Source: JAJPXC01 sp964562375
GTDB lineage: Bacteria; Bacteroidota; Bacteroidia; Bacteroidales; Muribaculaceae
NCBI GenBank assembly: GCA_964562375.1
Contig: CAZLSW010000013.1
Coordinates: forward strand, 1 to 55,495
Length of the DNA stretch: 55,495 nucleotides
Direction: 5' to 3'
The notes beneath the pieces were generated by a model. That model had not been told where the DNA came from. It was given only the letters and a program-made list of their open reading frames with translations, and made no database searches. Position numbers and translations under genes: made by a program. Below, one piece after another: positions 7,166 to 14,619 of this stretch. Positions within the stretch are counted from its first letter, which is position 1, and every line of letters begins with the position of its first letter.

Positions 7166-8038
7166 CATTACGTTGAGTACTTGCTCCTTGATTTGCTCGA
7201 GCTGGTCCTTCATCTTCACGACGAGTTTCTGCATCTCGGCGTGGTTGCTCTTTGAGCCGAGGGTGTTGATCTCGCGGCCCATCTCCTGGGAGATGAAACC
7301 GAGCTTTTTGCCTTGGCCGGGAGGGGCCTGCATGGTCTCCAAGAAATAATGGAGGTGCTGGCGCAAGCGCTGCTTCTCCTCAGTGATATCGAGTTTTTCG
7401 ATATAGAAAATCATCTCCTGCTCGAGGCGCCCCTTGTCGTAGTCGATCGACGAGAGCTTTTGGAGGCCCTCCTCGAGGCGCGTCTTTACTCGGGTGATGC
7501 GTTCCTCCTCGTATTGAGGCACTTGCGAGAGCAGCTCGGCAATGGCCTCCACGCGCTTGCGGAAGAATTCCTCGAGTTTCTCGCCCTCCTTGGAGCGGAA
7601 TTGCATCAATGCCTCGACAGCCTCCTCAACGCCGTGGATGAGGGCTTGTTGCTCCTCCTCGGTGACGACGGTGAGAGCGTCGGATCGCAGTGTCTCGGGG
7701 AAGCGGAGTAGCAGGGTGTACCAGTCGGTAGGCTCAGGGATGTTAAGCTCCTTAGCGGCGGCTTCCAGCTCGGCCTTGTAGGCGCGCATCATGGGGATGT
7801 TGAAAGCGGCGGGAGTTTCGTCGCCGGTGTTTTCGACATAGACGTTAAGGTCCACTTTTCCGCGCTCGAGCCGGCGGGAGATGGCGGCGCGCAGGTCGAG
7901 CTCGGTTTCGCGATAAGGAGCCGGCACACGCGTCGACAGGTCGAGTTGCTTGGAATTGAGCGACTTAATCTCTACAGTAAATCTTTTGGTTGCGCTTTCG
8001 ACAACAGCCCGGCCGAAGCCGGTCATAGAATAAATCAT
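7163..8038 (-). CDS. YicC/YloC family endoribonuclease
   Basis: Full-length member of the YicC family (291 residues), recently shown in E. coli and B. subtilis to be an RNA-cleaving enzyme. It begins MIYSMTGFGRA, the family hallmark, and ends with the conserved KLGFISQEMGREINTLGSKS followed by a helical tail (VKMKDQLEQIKEQVLNVM). I choose ATG at 8038; a TTG two codons upstream is possible. A perfect TAACTTTGC -7 box lies 19 bases upstream. It heads the operon yicC-gmk-nadD-DUF5063, a gmk linkage common in bacteria. Confidence 0.92.
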   Translation of the reverse strand: MIYSMTGFGRAVVESATKRFTVEIKSLNSKQLDLSTRVPAPYRETELDLRAAISRRLERGKVDLNVYVENTGDETPAAFNIPMMRAYKAELEAAAKELNIPEPTDWYTLLLRFPETLRSDALTVVTEEEQQALIHGVEEAVEALMQFRSKEGEKLEEFFRKRVEAIAELLSQVPQYEEERITRVKTRLEEGLQKLSSIDYDKGRLEQEMIFYIEKLDITEEKQRLRQHLHYFLETMQAPPGQGKKLGFISQEMGREINTLGSKSNHAEMQKLVVKMKDQLEQIKEQVLNVM

Positions 8039-8056
8039 TGGCAACAGGTATTTTCG

Positions 8057-8065
8057 GCAAAGTTA
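8057..8065 (-). promoter_or_regulatory. Candidate -7 box for the yicC operon
   Basis: TAACTTTGC on the minus strand, a full TAnnTTTGC match, ends 18 bases before the yicC ATG. Confidence 0.6.
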
Positions 8066-8100
8066 GCGAATCGCGGCCGAATTTCCTAAATTTTTTTAAA

Positions 8101-8140
8101 AAATGGAAAGCCTCGCCTGGCAAAAGCTCCAGGCGAGGCT
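8101..8140 (-). terminator. Terminator hairpin after the leucine-rich repeat gene
   Basis: Perfect 12-bp stem (8109-8120 with 8129-8140, AGCCTCGCCTGG/CCAGGCGAGGCT) and 8-base loop. On the minus strand it is followed by TTTCCATTTTTT, as expected for intrinsic termination of the gene ending at 8169. Confidence 0.8.
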
Positions 8141-8147
8141 ATAATAC

Positions 8148-8171
8148 TTAATCACTAATCACTAAGACCTA
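8148..8171 (-). repeat. Diverged stop-adjacent repeat
   Basis: Minus-strand sequence TAGGTCTTAGTGATTAGTGA immediately after the stop region of the leucine-rich repeat gene resembles the exact repeats at 12-37 and 7140-7165. The protein's last residue(s) and TAG stop (8169-8171) come from this repeat. Confidence 0.5.
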
Positions 8172-11100
8172 ATACCTAATCTTGGTTGATGTGCTGCCTT
8201 GTCGGCGGATCATCACTTGGCCGCGGACCGGCTCGGCGAGGCGCACTCCCTGGAGGTTGTACCACTCCACGGGGGCCTCGGCGTCGGCCGGGTCGTTGAG
8301 GATTGAGCCAATGCCGCTGGCGGTGACGTTAATCAGGTTGGTGTACATGAAGCAGTCGGGGAACGCGGCGTTGGTCATCACGCACATGATGCCGTTGAAC
8401 GAGTAGTTGAAGGTCGAAACGCCGCCCTCGATCGTGTACTCGTCGTCGACGTAGAGCACTTCGCCCAGCATGTTGTCGTCCTCGTCCCACACGGGGGTGT
8501 CGACATACCAGGTGTAGACCGTCTCGTAGGTGGTGTCGCCGTCGGTGACGGTGGCCTGCGAGCTGAGGTCAACCTTGTTGCCGTCGATCACGGGGTCGAT
8601 GGGAGCCTGGTTGGCGTAGGCGTACATGCTCCACTGGGGCAGAGGCAACGTGTTGAAATCGAAGTAGTTGTTGTTCAAGTACACAAGCAGCAGGTTGTTC
8701 AAGCCCGAGAGGTCGATGTGCGACAAGCGGTTGTAATGGAGGGTCAGCTGTTGCAACTGGGTGCACGAGCTGAGGTCGATCTCCTCGATGGCGTTGTCGG
8801 CCAGATAGAGTGCCCACAACTTGTCGCAACCCTCGAGGTTGATGCTGGTGAGGCCGCAAGAGGTGGCGGCGAACGTCTGCATCGCGGTGTTGGAGCGCAA
8901 GTCGATGCTCGTCAAGGGGTTAGACGACAGCGAGCAGTGCTGAAGGGTGGGGTACTGGCCGAGGTCAAACTCGGTGAAGTTGTTGCCGCTCAAGGTAAGC
9001 TCGGTGAGGAGCGAGGTGTTGTCGGGCATCACGATGTCGTCAAGGCCGGCGTTCATCACGCTCAAGCACTTGAGGCTCTTCATGGGCGACGCGTCGAAGG
9101 ATGACATTGAGGCATTGGAGATTGAGAACACCGATACTTGGTCGTCCTCCTCGTAGCTGTAAGCCTTGACGGTCGCGCCCTTCTTGGTGGTGGCCGTGAA
9201 AAGGGTGTAGGAGGTGGTCAAGGGGTATTGTTCGAGGCCCGTGCCGTTGCCGTTCCAGTCGATGTAGATGGCTCGGCCGTCAACGTGGGAGGCCAATGAG
9301 AGGGTCACCTCCTCGCCAGCCGCGGTGGTGACGAACGAGGCAAGCACGTGGGTGGGCATCGACGATGCCTCTATCGCAGTGGTAGTCAAGGTGTTGTCAT
9401 CGGCGAGCTGCGGCATGGCGGCGTTGGTCATGTAGCACTTGACGGACTTGCCGACCATCGGGTCGAGGAACTTGAACGAGCCGCCATCCTCGGTGTAGTC
9501 GGTACCGGCGGTAAGGGTCTCGCCCTCAACGGTTTTCCAAGTGTATACGGTCTTGGAGCCGTCGATGGTGACGTTCTGAGTCGAGAGGTCGACGCCCGGG
9601 CCCTTGGCGGTGATGGTGATCGGCTTCTGGGGTGCGTAGGTGTAGCTGCCACCAGCTAAAGTGGCCTCCGAGGGAGCTGGTAAGGTGGCGAGGGTCAGGG
9701 AGTTACCTGAGAGGTCGAGCGACGTGATCAGGAAGGCTTCGGTGGGGCAGATGTAGGAGGTCAACGAGTTGTTGGAGGCGTCAACCTTGGTTACGTTGTC
9801 GCAGCCCGAGAGGTCCAATTCGGTCAATTGGTTGCCCGACACGTTCAACTCGAGCAGGCGGATGTAGTCGCCAAACTCCAGCTCGGTGTACTGGTTGTTG
9901 CTAAGATTCAGATACTGAGCGGCTGAGCAGGTGTTGATGTCGAATGTGGAGAGATTGTTGTTCGACAGGTCGAGGGTCACAAGCACGTTCTTGCCGTAGT
10001 TTTCGTTGTTGCCCGCGAGGTCGAGGTTGTAGAAGTAGTTGTTGGAAAGGTTGAGGTGGGTCAGGCAGCGATTCCACTGAGTATCAAGCGTGTATAGGCC
10101 GCAGCCGCTCATATCCAATTCGCGCAACTGGGGCATCGCGGTGACGTCGGCCGAGTAGAGCTGCAATCCGGCGGTGGAAACGGCTGTAACGACGTCGCCC
10201 TCCTCGGTGTACACCTTCACGTAGCTGTAGCCCCGGCGGGTGGGACCCACGGTGGTGGCGGTGGCGAGGGTTGAGCCGGTGGCGGTGAACTCCTGCATGG
10301 TGCCGTCGCCAAGGTCAACGTAGAATTTCTTGGGCGTGGCCGGGGTGGCCCCGTCGATGGCCACGAGGAACGACATTGGGTCGCCGTCGTAGCAGGCGGG
10401 GAGGAACTGCATCTTCAGGTCGGGCTGGCCGTAGGTCGACGCGTCCTTCACCTTGAAATAGGAGGTGCGTATTGATGCCTCGGGGAACAGCGAGCAGGCG
10501 AAATCAACGTATACGCTATCGGTAACTACCTGATTTATCGTGATTTTGCCATTAGAATAGGTGTAGTAGCTCTCGTCGAGCTCCACGGGATTGTTTGGGT
10601 CGGTGGGGTCGATGTAGTAGAGAGCCGCGTAGGTCTCGCCGCCTTCACGTAACACCTTGTCACTCAGGTCGATCTCGGTACCCACGAGGTAGGAGGCGGG
10701 TACCTCCATGGGGTATTGCTTGTACTCATACTCGTTCCACGACCCGGGATCGATAGGTAACGTCGCGAATGTCAAGTAGTTATTCTCCAATCGTACGGAA
10801 AGCAGCTCGGTGTTGTGGCTGAGGTCGATGTCGGTCAACAGGTTCTTGTTGAGCCAGCAGTGGTTGAGGTAGGTGTTTTGGCTTAAGTCGATGGAAGTCA
10901 ACGCGTTGCCCGAGGCGAAGAGGTAGAACAGCCCGGGGTTGTGGGTAACGTCCAAGGAGGTCATCTTCACGCCCGCGTTGTAGGTGCCGCTCTCATGGGT
11001 GCAATACAACTCCTGAAGGTTGGGGCAGTTGCTCAAGTCGATTGAGGAAATACCTGTGTCACTGATGTTTAGGATATAAAGCGAGGGGTTGTGGGTGACA

Positions 11101-11804
11101 TCAAGCGTCTTCACGTTGGTGCAGTCGATCGAGAGTTGCACAAGGTCGGGGCATCCCGAGAGGTCGAGCGCGGTGAGGGTAGGACAGCTCATGGCGTCGA
11201 AGGTCAACATCGCGGGGTAGTCGCTGAGGTTGAACGACGCGTCGAGGTTGTCGACGATGCTCAGGTCGAGGATGCGCAGCTTGGGCTTGTTGGGACCAAC
11301 CACCAACGGGCTGACACTGAATGCGTTGTCGCTCAAGTAAAGCGCCTGCAGGTTGGTGAACGCCGAGAAGTCCATCTTTTCCAACTCGTTGTGGTTCAGC
11401 GAGATGATATCGTAACTGGCCGGGTCGGCGAAGGAGATGGATGAGATGTAGCAGCCGTCGCCGTTGAAGTAGTCGAGTGAGCCCGGCTCACCGTAAATCC
11501 TCACGTAACCCTCGGAGGACACGGAGCAGGGGATTGACATGCCCCTAACTCCCGATGAATCAGAGTCGTAGACGGCAGGCTCGACGGTGTAGGACACGCG
11601 GCCAAAACCGCAGTCCACCTGGATAGTGCCGCCGTTGTTGCCGCCGAGCACGAGGGTGAAGTAATTGGAGGAGCCGTAGGTGTCGTAGATGTTGCTATGT
11701 AGCTCAATCAGAGTGGTTTCCTCGGCATTTGCCAGGCTGGCGGTGCCGGCGAGGCACAGAGCGGCAATCAAGCCGCGACGAATGATAGTTGATAACGTTT
11801 TCAT
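8169..11804 (-). CDS. Secreted leucine-rich repeat protein with C-terminal sorting domain
   Basis: A 1211-residue exported protein. Signal peptide MKTLSTIIRRGLIAALCLAG with cleavage likely after ANA. Three blocks of leucine-rich repeats of the form L..LDLSGCxxLxxLxLSNN (roughly residues 130-360, 555-710 and 925-1090) are separated by Ig/PKD-like linkers (for example KKFYVDLGDGTMQEF and AIYIDWNGNG). The C terminus, VEWYNLQGVRLAEPVRGQVM then IRRQGSTSTKIRY, is nearly the same as that of the amidase at 47327-49795 and looks like a T9SS-related sorting tail. The ATG overlaps the stop codon of the upstream subtilisin gene by one base (TAATG), so the two are translationally coupled. Probable surface adhesion or binding role; the ligand is unknown. 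Confidence 0.85.
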   Translation of the reverse strand: MKTLSTIIRRGLIAALCLAGTASLANAEETTLIELHSNIYDTYGSSNYFTLVLGGNNGGTIQVDCGFGRVSYTVEPAVYDSDSSGVRGMSIPCSVSSEGYVRIYGEPGSLDYFNGDGCYISSISFADPASYDIISLNHNELEKMDFSAFTNLQALYLSDNAFSVSPLVVGPNKPKLRILDLSIVDNLDASFNLSDYPAMLTFDAMSCPTLTALDLSGCPDLVQLSIDCTNVKTLDVTHNPSLYILNISDTGISSIDLSNCPNLQELYCTHESGTYNAGVKMTSLDVTHNPGLFYLFASGNALTSIDLSQNTYLNHCWLNKNLLTDIDLSHNTELLSVRLENNYLTFATLPIDPGSWNEYEYKQYPMEVPASYLVGTEIDLSDKVLREGGETYAALYYIDPTDPNNPVELDESYYTYSNGKITINQVVTDSVYVDFACSLFPEASIRTSYFKVKDASTYGQPDLKMQFLPACYDGDPMSFLVAIDGATPATPKKFYVDLGDGTMQEFTATGSTLATATTVGPTRRGYSYVKVYTEEGDVVTAVSTAGLQLYSADVTAMPQLRELDMSGCGLYTLDTQWNRCLTHLNLSNNYFYNLDLAGNNENYGKNVLVTLDLSNNNLSTFDINTCSAAQYLNLSNNQYTELEFGDYIRLLELNVSGNQLTELDLSGCDNVTKVDASNNSLTSYICPTEAFLITSLDLSGNSLTLATLPAPSEATLAGGSYTYAPQKPITITAKGPGVDLSTQNVTIDGSKTVYTWKTVEGETLTAGTDYTEDGGSFKFLDPMVGKSVKCYMTNAAMPQLADDNTLTTTAIEASSMPTHVLASFVTTAAGEEVTLSLASHVDGRAIYIDWNGNGTGLEQYPLTTSYTLFTATTKKGATVKAYSYEEDDQVSVFSISNASMSSFDASPMKSLKCLSVMNAGLDDIVMPDNTSLLTELTLSGNNFTEFDLGQYPTLQHCSLSSNPLTSIDLRSNTAMQTFAATSCGLTSINLEGCDKLWALYLADNAIEEIDLSSCTQLQQLTLHYNRLSHIDLSGLNNLLLVYLNNNYFDFNTLPLPQWSMYAYANQAPIDPVIDGNKVDLSSQATVTDGDTTYETVYTWYVDTPVWDEDDNMLGEVLYVDDEYTIEGGVSTFNYSFNGIMCVMTNAAFPDCFMYTNLINVTASGIGSILNDPADAEAPVEWYNLQGVRLAEPVRGQVMIRRQGSTSTKIRY

Positions 11805-14107
11805 TATTTGACGAGGATTTTCTGTGAGTGTAAGTTGTTGACATTAAGGATGTAAACGCCAGGGGTGAGTCCTGCGAGCGACAATTCAACCTCGTCGCCC
11901 GAGGATTTGGTGGCTGCCACTTGCGAGCCGGCGACGTTGAACAGCTTGGCCTCCATCTCCTTGGCACCGTAGAGCGAAGCCTTGGCGGTGGCGTTGTCGA
12001 CGGCCACGAAGAGGCGGGTGTCGGCGTCGGCTTTCACGTCGGAAACGCCGCCCAGACCGAGCACTTTCTTGATGCCGTTGTAGGCGTTCAATTTGCCGTA
12101 GCCCACTTTGGCGGTGGGAGCGGCGTCCATGTAGGCATCCCAGTCGCTGGTGTGCTGGAGCACATCCTTCACGTCGTCAACGGTGAGCGTCGGGTCGGCC
12201 TCAAGCCACAAGGCGATGGTGCCCGCGAGGAAGGGGGTAGACATCGAGGTGCCGTTCATCTGCACGTAGTAGCTCTTGCGGTCGTAAGCGTCGGCTCGGG
12301 CGCAGAAGTTGTAGCTCTCCCAGCCGTCGGTGATGGCCTCCTGGTAGGAGTTGTTGGTGCAGGAAACGACTGTGCAACCCGGGGCGAGCACGTGAGGGCG
12401 GGTGGTGCCGTCGAGGAGCGTCCCATAGGAGGAGAACGAGGTGACGTCGCCAAGCTTGTGGATGCCGTAGGTGTACACGCCGCCGTCCATGGCTGGCCAC
12501 GTCTCGCGGGAATTGAACGAGCCGCAGCAGATGGTTTTCTGGCCGCAAGCCATGTCGGAAACCGAGCCGTCGGTCATGCCGTCGTCCCATCCCGGCTCGT
12601 CGTAGGAGGAGAATGCCATGTATTGGGCGTCGCCGTAGACGTCGACGCGCTGGCCGTCGTGGCCGGTGACGATAAAGCCAAGGAGGTAGTTTTCGTTGTG
12701 ATAGGAGGTGTTGTCCGAGGCGTAGACGTCGATTACACCGTAATAGCGACCCGAGGTCTCGTCAACGATGGTGCCGTAGCCGATGCAACCGGTGAAGTAG
12801 CGGGCGAATTGGGGGTCAACGTAGTCGTAGTCGCTGTCAAAGATGTAGTCGTCGGACGAGGCGAAGTAGTAGGCCTGACCCTCGGAGTTGGTCGACAACG
12901 TTTTTTGCCAAGCAACGCGCTGGCGGGAGCGGTTGTAGGCCACGAGGGTGATGGTGAAATCCTGGTCGGTGTCCGAGTATATCTCAATCTGGCCGTAACG
13001 CAGGTTCTCGTAGTCGCTGCCGGCGAGCAGGTAGGGGTCGATGAATGTGGAGATGGTGGAATCCTGGGCGTTAAACGTCTTGTTGAGAGCCAACTTCCAC
13101 GAGCCTTCGTTGCCCGAGGCGAGGCAGATTATGGCGTTGTCGTTCTCGGCGCAGGCGTCGAAATATTGGCAAAGCTGCGACGAGCCGTCGTGGGGGCCTT
13201 GGTTGATGCCCAACGAGAGGTTGATCACGCAGGGAGCCTGGGCGTAGTCGGCGTAGTTGAGGATATTGTCGATGTTGTAGGCGATCTGCGCGTCGTAGCT
13301 GGCACCGGCGCCCACGGCGAGGTCGGCCTCGTAGGCCGGACCGTAGTAAGGGTTGGCCTTGGTGACGTTGGACGACGTGGCCGTCACGGGGTTGGTGATT
13401 GTTGCCACCGAGGCGTCGCCACGGTATCCGCCGGCCATGATTCCCAGGGTGTGGGAGCCGTGGTAGTTCTGGTAGTCATCGGTGGCGACGTCGAGCACGG
13501 TCTCGGGGTCGTAGTAGACGATGTTCAGGCGCCCCGTGGTGGAGCTGACGGTGATGTTGCTCATGGTGGCTATGCGCGAGGTGCCATCCTCGTTGCGGAA
13601 TGCGGCGTGACTCGGGTCGAAACCGCCGTCGACGATACCGCAGACTACGCCCTTGCCAGTGTAGGGCTGGGTCAACTCGTAGCCCTGGTGGATGAGGTCG
13701 ACGCCGGTGATAGCGCGTGCCTCGTCCAATTTGGCCTTGACGGGCCGGGAGATCTCAAATGATTTCAACGAGGGATGGGTGGCGACGGCTTCGGCCACGT
13801 CGGGGGTAAGCTCGAGGAACACGAATCCGTGACGCTGGCCCAGGACTGTGGCGCCGGCCTCGGCCAAGCCCTCGGCGGTCATGCCCGGGCGCAGCTGGGC
13901 CATGGCCATAACTGTGTTAGGCTGGATGTCCTGTCGTGTCGACAGGACAGTGCCTACAGTCGGGGCGACACGCCCCGACATCCTTTCTATTTGCGCGGGC
14001 GCCCACGCTCCTTGGGCGTGTCGCAGGGCCATGCGGTCGCGGGGCGACAGGCCGGCCGCGCTTGCCGTCACCGCCAAGATGGCTAAAAATAAGGTAAATT
14101 TTCGCAT
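11804..14107 (-). CDS. Subtilisin-like (S8) serine protease with C-terminal sorting domain
   Basis: 767 residues from MRKFTLFLAILAVTASAAG (signal peptide), the start chosen for that reason; an upstream in-frame ATG at 14230 would bury the signal. Catalytic triad motifs of family S8 are visible: Asp in GIVDGGFDPSHAAF, His in YHGSHTLGIMAGG, Ser in NGTSMSTPFLAGTIALW, with oxyanion-region Asn in PCVINLSLG. Between His and Ser there is a long insertion with a beta-sandwich-like region. The C-terminal 75 residues (AKLFNVAGSQVAATKSSG, then GVYILNVNNLHSQKILVK) form a T9SS type A-like sorting domain. The propeptide contains about 21 residues (MSGRVAPTVGTVLSTRQDI) encoded by a REP pair inserted in frame. 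First gene of a two-gene coupled unit with the leucine-rich repeat protein. Confidence 0.92.
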   Translation of the reverse strand: MRKFTLFLAILAVTASAAGLSPRDRMALRHAQGAWAPAQIERMSGRVAPTVGTVLSTRQDIQPNTVMAMAQLRPGMTAEGLAEAGATVLGQRHGFVFLELTPDVAEAVATHPSLKSFEISRPVKAKLDEARAITGVDLIHQGYELTQPYTGKGVVCGIVDGGFDPSHAAFRNEDGTSRIATMSNITVSSTTGRLNIVYYDPETVLDVATDDYQNYHGSHTLGIMAGGYRGDASVATITNPVTATSSNVTKANPYYGPAYEADLAVGAGASYDAQIAYNIDNILNYADYAQAPCVINLSLGINQGPHDGSSQLCQYFDACAENDNAIICLASGNEGSWKLALNKTFNAQDSTISTFIDPYLLAGSDYENLRYGQIEIYSDTDQDFTITLVAYNRSRQRVAWQKTLSTNSEGQAYYFASSDDYIFDSDYDYVDPQFARYFTGCIGYGTIVDETSGRYYGVIDVYASDNTSYHNENYLLGFIVTGHDGQRVDVYGDAQYMAFSSYDEPGWDDGMTDGSVSDMACGQKTICCGSFNSRETWPAMDGGVYTYGIHKLGDVTSFSSYGTLLDGTTRPHVLAPGCTVVSCTNNSYQEAITDGWESYNFCARADAYDRKSYYVQMNGTSMSTPFLAGTIALWLEADPTLTVDDVKDVLQHTSDWDAYMDAAPTAKVGYGKLNAYNGIKKVLGLGGVSDVKADADTRLFVAVDNATAKASLYGAKEMEAKLFNVAGSQVAATKSSGDEVELSLAGLTPGVYILNVNNLHSQKILVK
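13924..13985. repeat. REPIN-like pair inside the subtilisin coding sequence
   Basis: Two head-to-head hairpins of the intergenic REP family. The first has stem GTCCTGTCG/CGACAGGAC, loop TGT (13928-13948); the second has stem GTCGGGGCG/CGCCCCGAC with the mirrored GGATGTC head (to about 13983). Both keep the 9-bp stem and 3-nt loop but differ in base pairs from intergenic copies. The reading frame stays open. Confidence 0.8.
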
Positions 14108-14147
14108 ATATTGGTTTATTATTGAATTTTCTAAATCGGGAGAAACT

Positions 14148-14409
14148 ATGGTCGGCGTGCCGACCATCGAATGTAGCCCACTATCGTCAGGGGCCGTAGG
14201 CTCCTGCGATGGTGGGATGAAGGAGGCCATTGGGAAGTCACCTAAGATCCATCGGCGTGCCGATGGCCGTCGTCAAGAGCTCTGTTCGGGTCGGCAATCG
14301 GCAAGCCGATTGGTTGTAGAGGGATGACCCGATTTCGTGTTTACCCACCATCGCGGCCGCTGACACGTCCGACGATAGTGGGCTACATTATGTGTTCGGC
14401 AAGCCGAAC
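14148..14409. repeat. CGGC-N2-GCCG hairpin repeat cluster, inverted layout
   Basis: Starts with ATGGTCGGCGTGCCGACCAT and ends with GTTCGGCAAGCCGAAC; internal hairpins include CCATCGGCGTGCCGATGG and AATCGGCAAGCCGATT. A segment TGTAGCCCACTATCGTC is repeated in inverted form at the far side (GACGATAGTGGGCTACA), so the whole cluster is roughly an inverted repeat. It lies in the long untranslated region between the candidate promoter and the start of the subtilisin gene. Confidence 0.8.
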
Positions 14410-14446
14410 GACATTGGGTAGCCACGTTGCGGCTTTGTGGGCGGTC

Positions 14447-14465
14447 GCAAATTTATGCAAATATA
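14447..14465 (-). promoter_or_regulatory. Two overlapping candidate -7 boxes for the subtilisin operon
   Basis: On the minus strand TATATTTGC (14457-14465) and TAAATTTGC (14447-14455) are both perfect matches to the Bacteroidetes box; AATTG about 20 bases upstream could serve as -33. They lie about 340 bases ahead of the ATG at 14107, so the transcript would carry the hairpin cluster as a long leader. Confidence 0.55.
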
Positions 14466-14554
14466 CGTAAGATTTTGTTTACTGGCAATTTATGGAGAAA
14501 GAGAAATCGTGGAGGTAGATAAAATTTCGTTAACGAGTAAGCTAGATATAGAAT

Positions 14555-14586
14555 GTGGGGACGAGGCTGTTGGGCTCGTCCCCACA
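14555..14586 (-). terminator. Terminator hairpin after the 655-residue secreted protein
   Basis: Stem TGTGGGGACGAG with CTCGTCCCACA (one bulged G) around a 9-base loop, 34 bases beyond the stop at 14620. Confidence 0.65.
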
Positions 14587-14619
14587 TGTTATGGCTAGGA
14601 TGGGGTTGTGTCCCCGAGA

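Noticed and set aside
11921..13762. 613-codon open frame antisense to the subtilisin gene
   Set aside because: It is a by-product of the GC-rich codon pattern of the real S8 gene; the translation is V/G/H-rich with no domain, while the sense strand has a complete catalytic triad.
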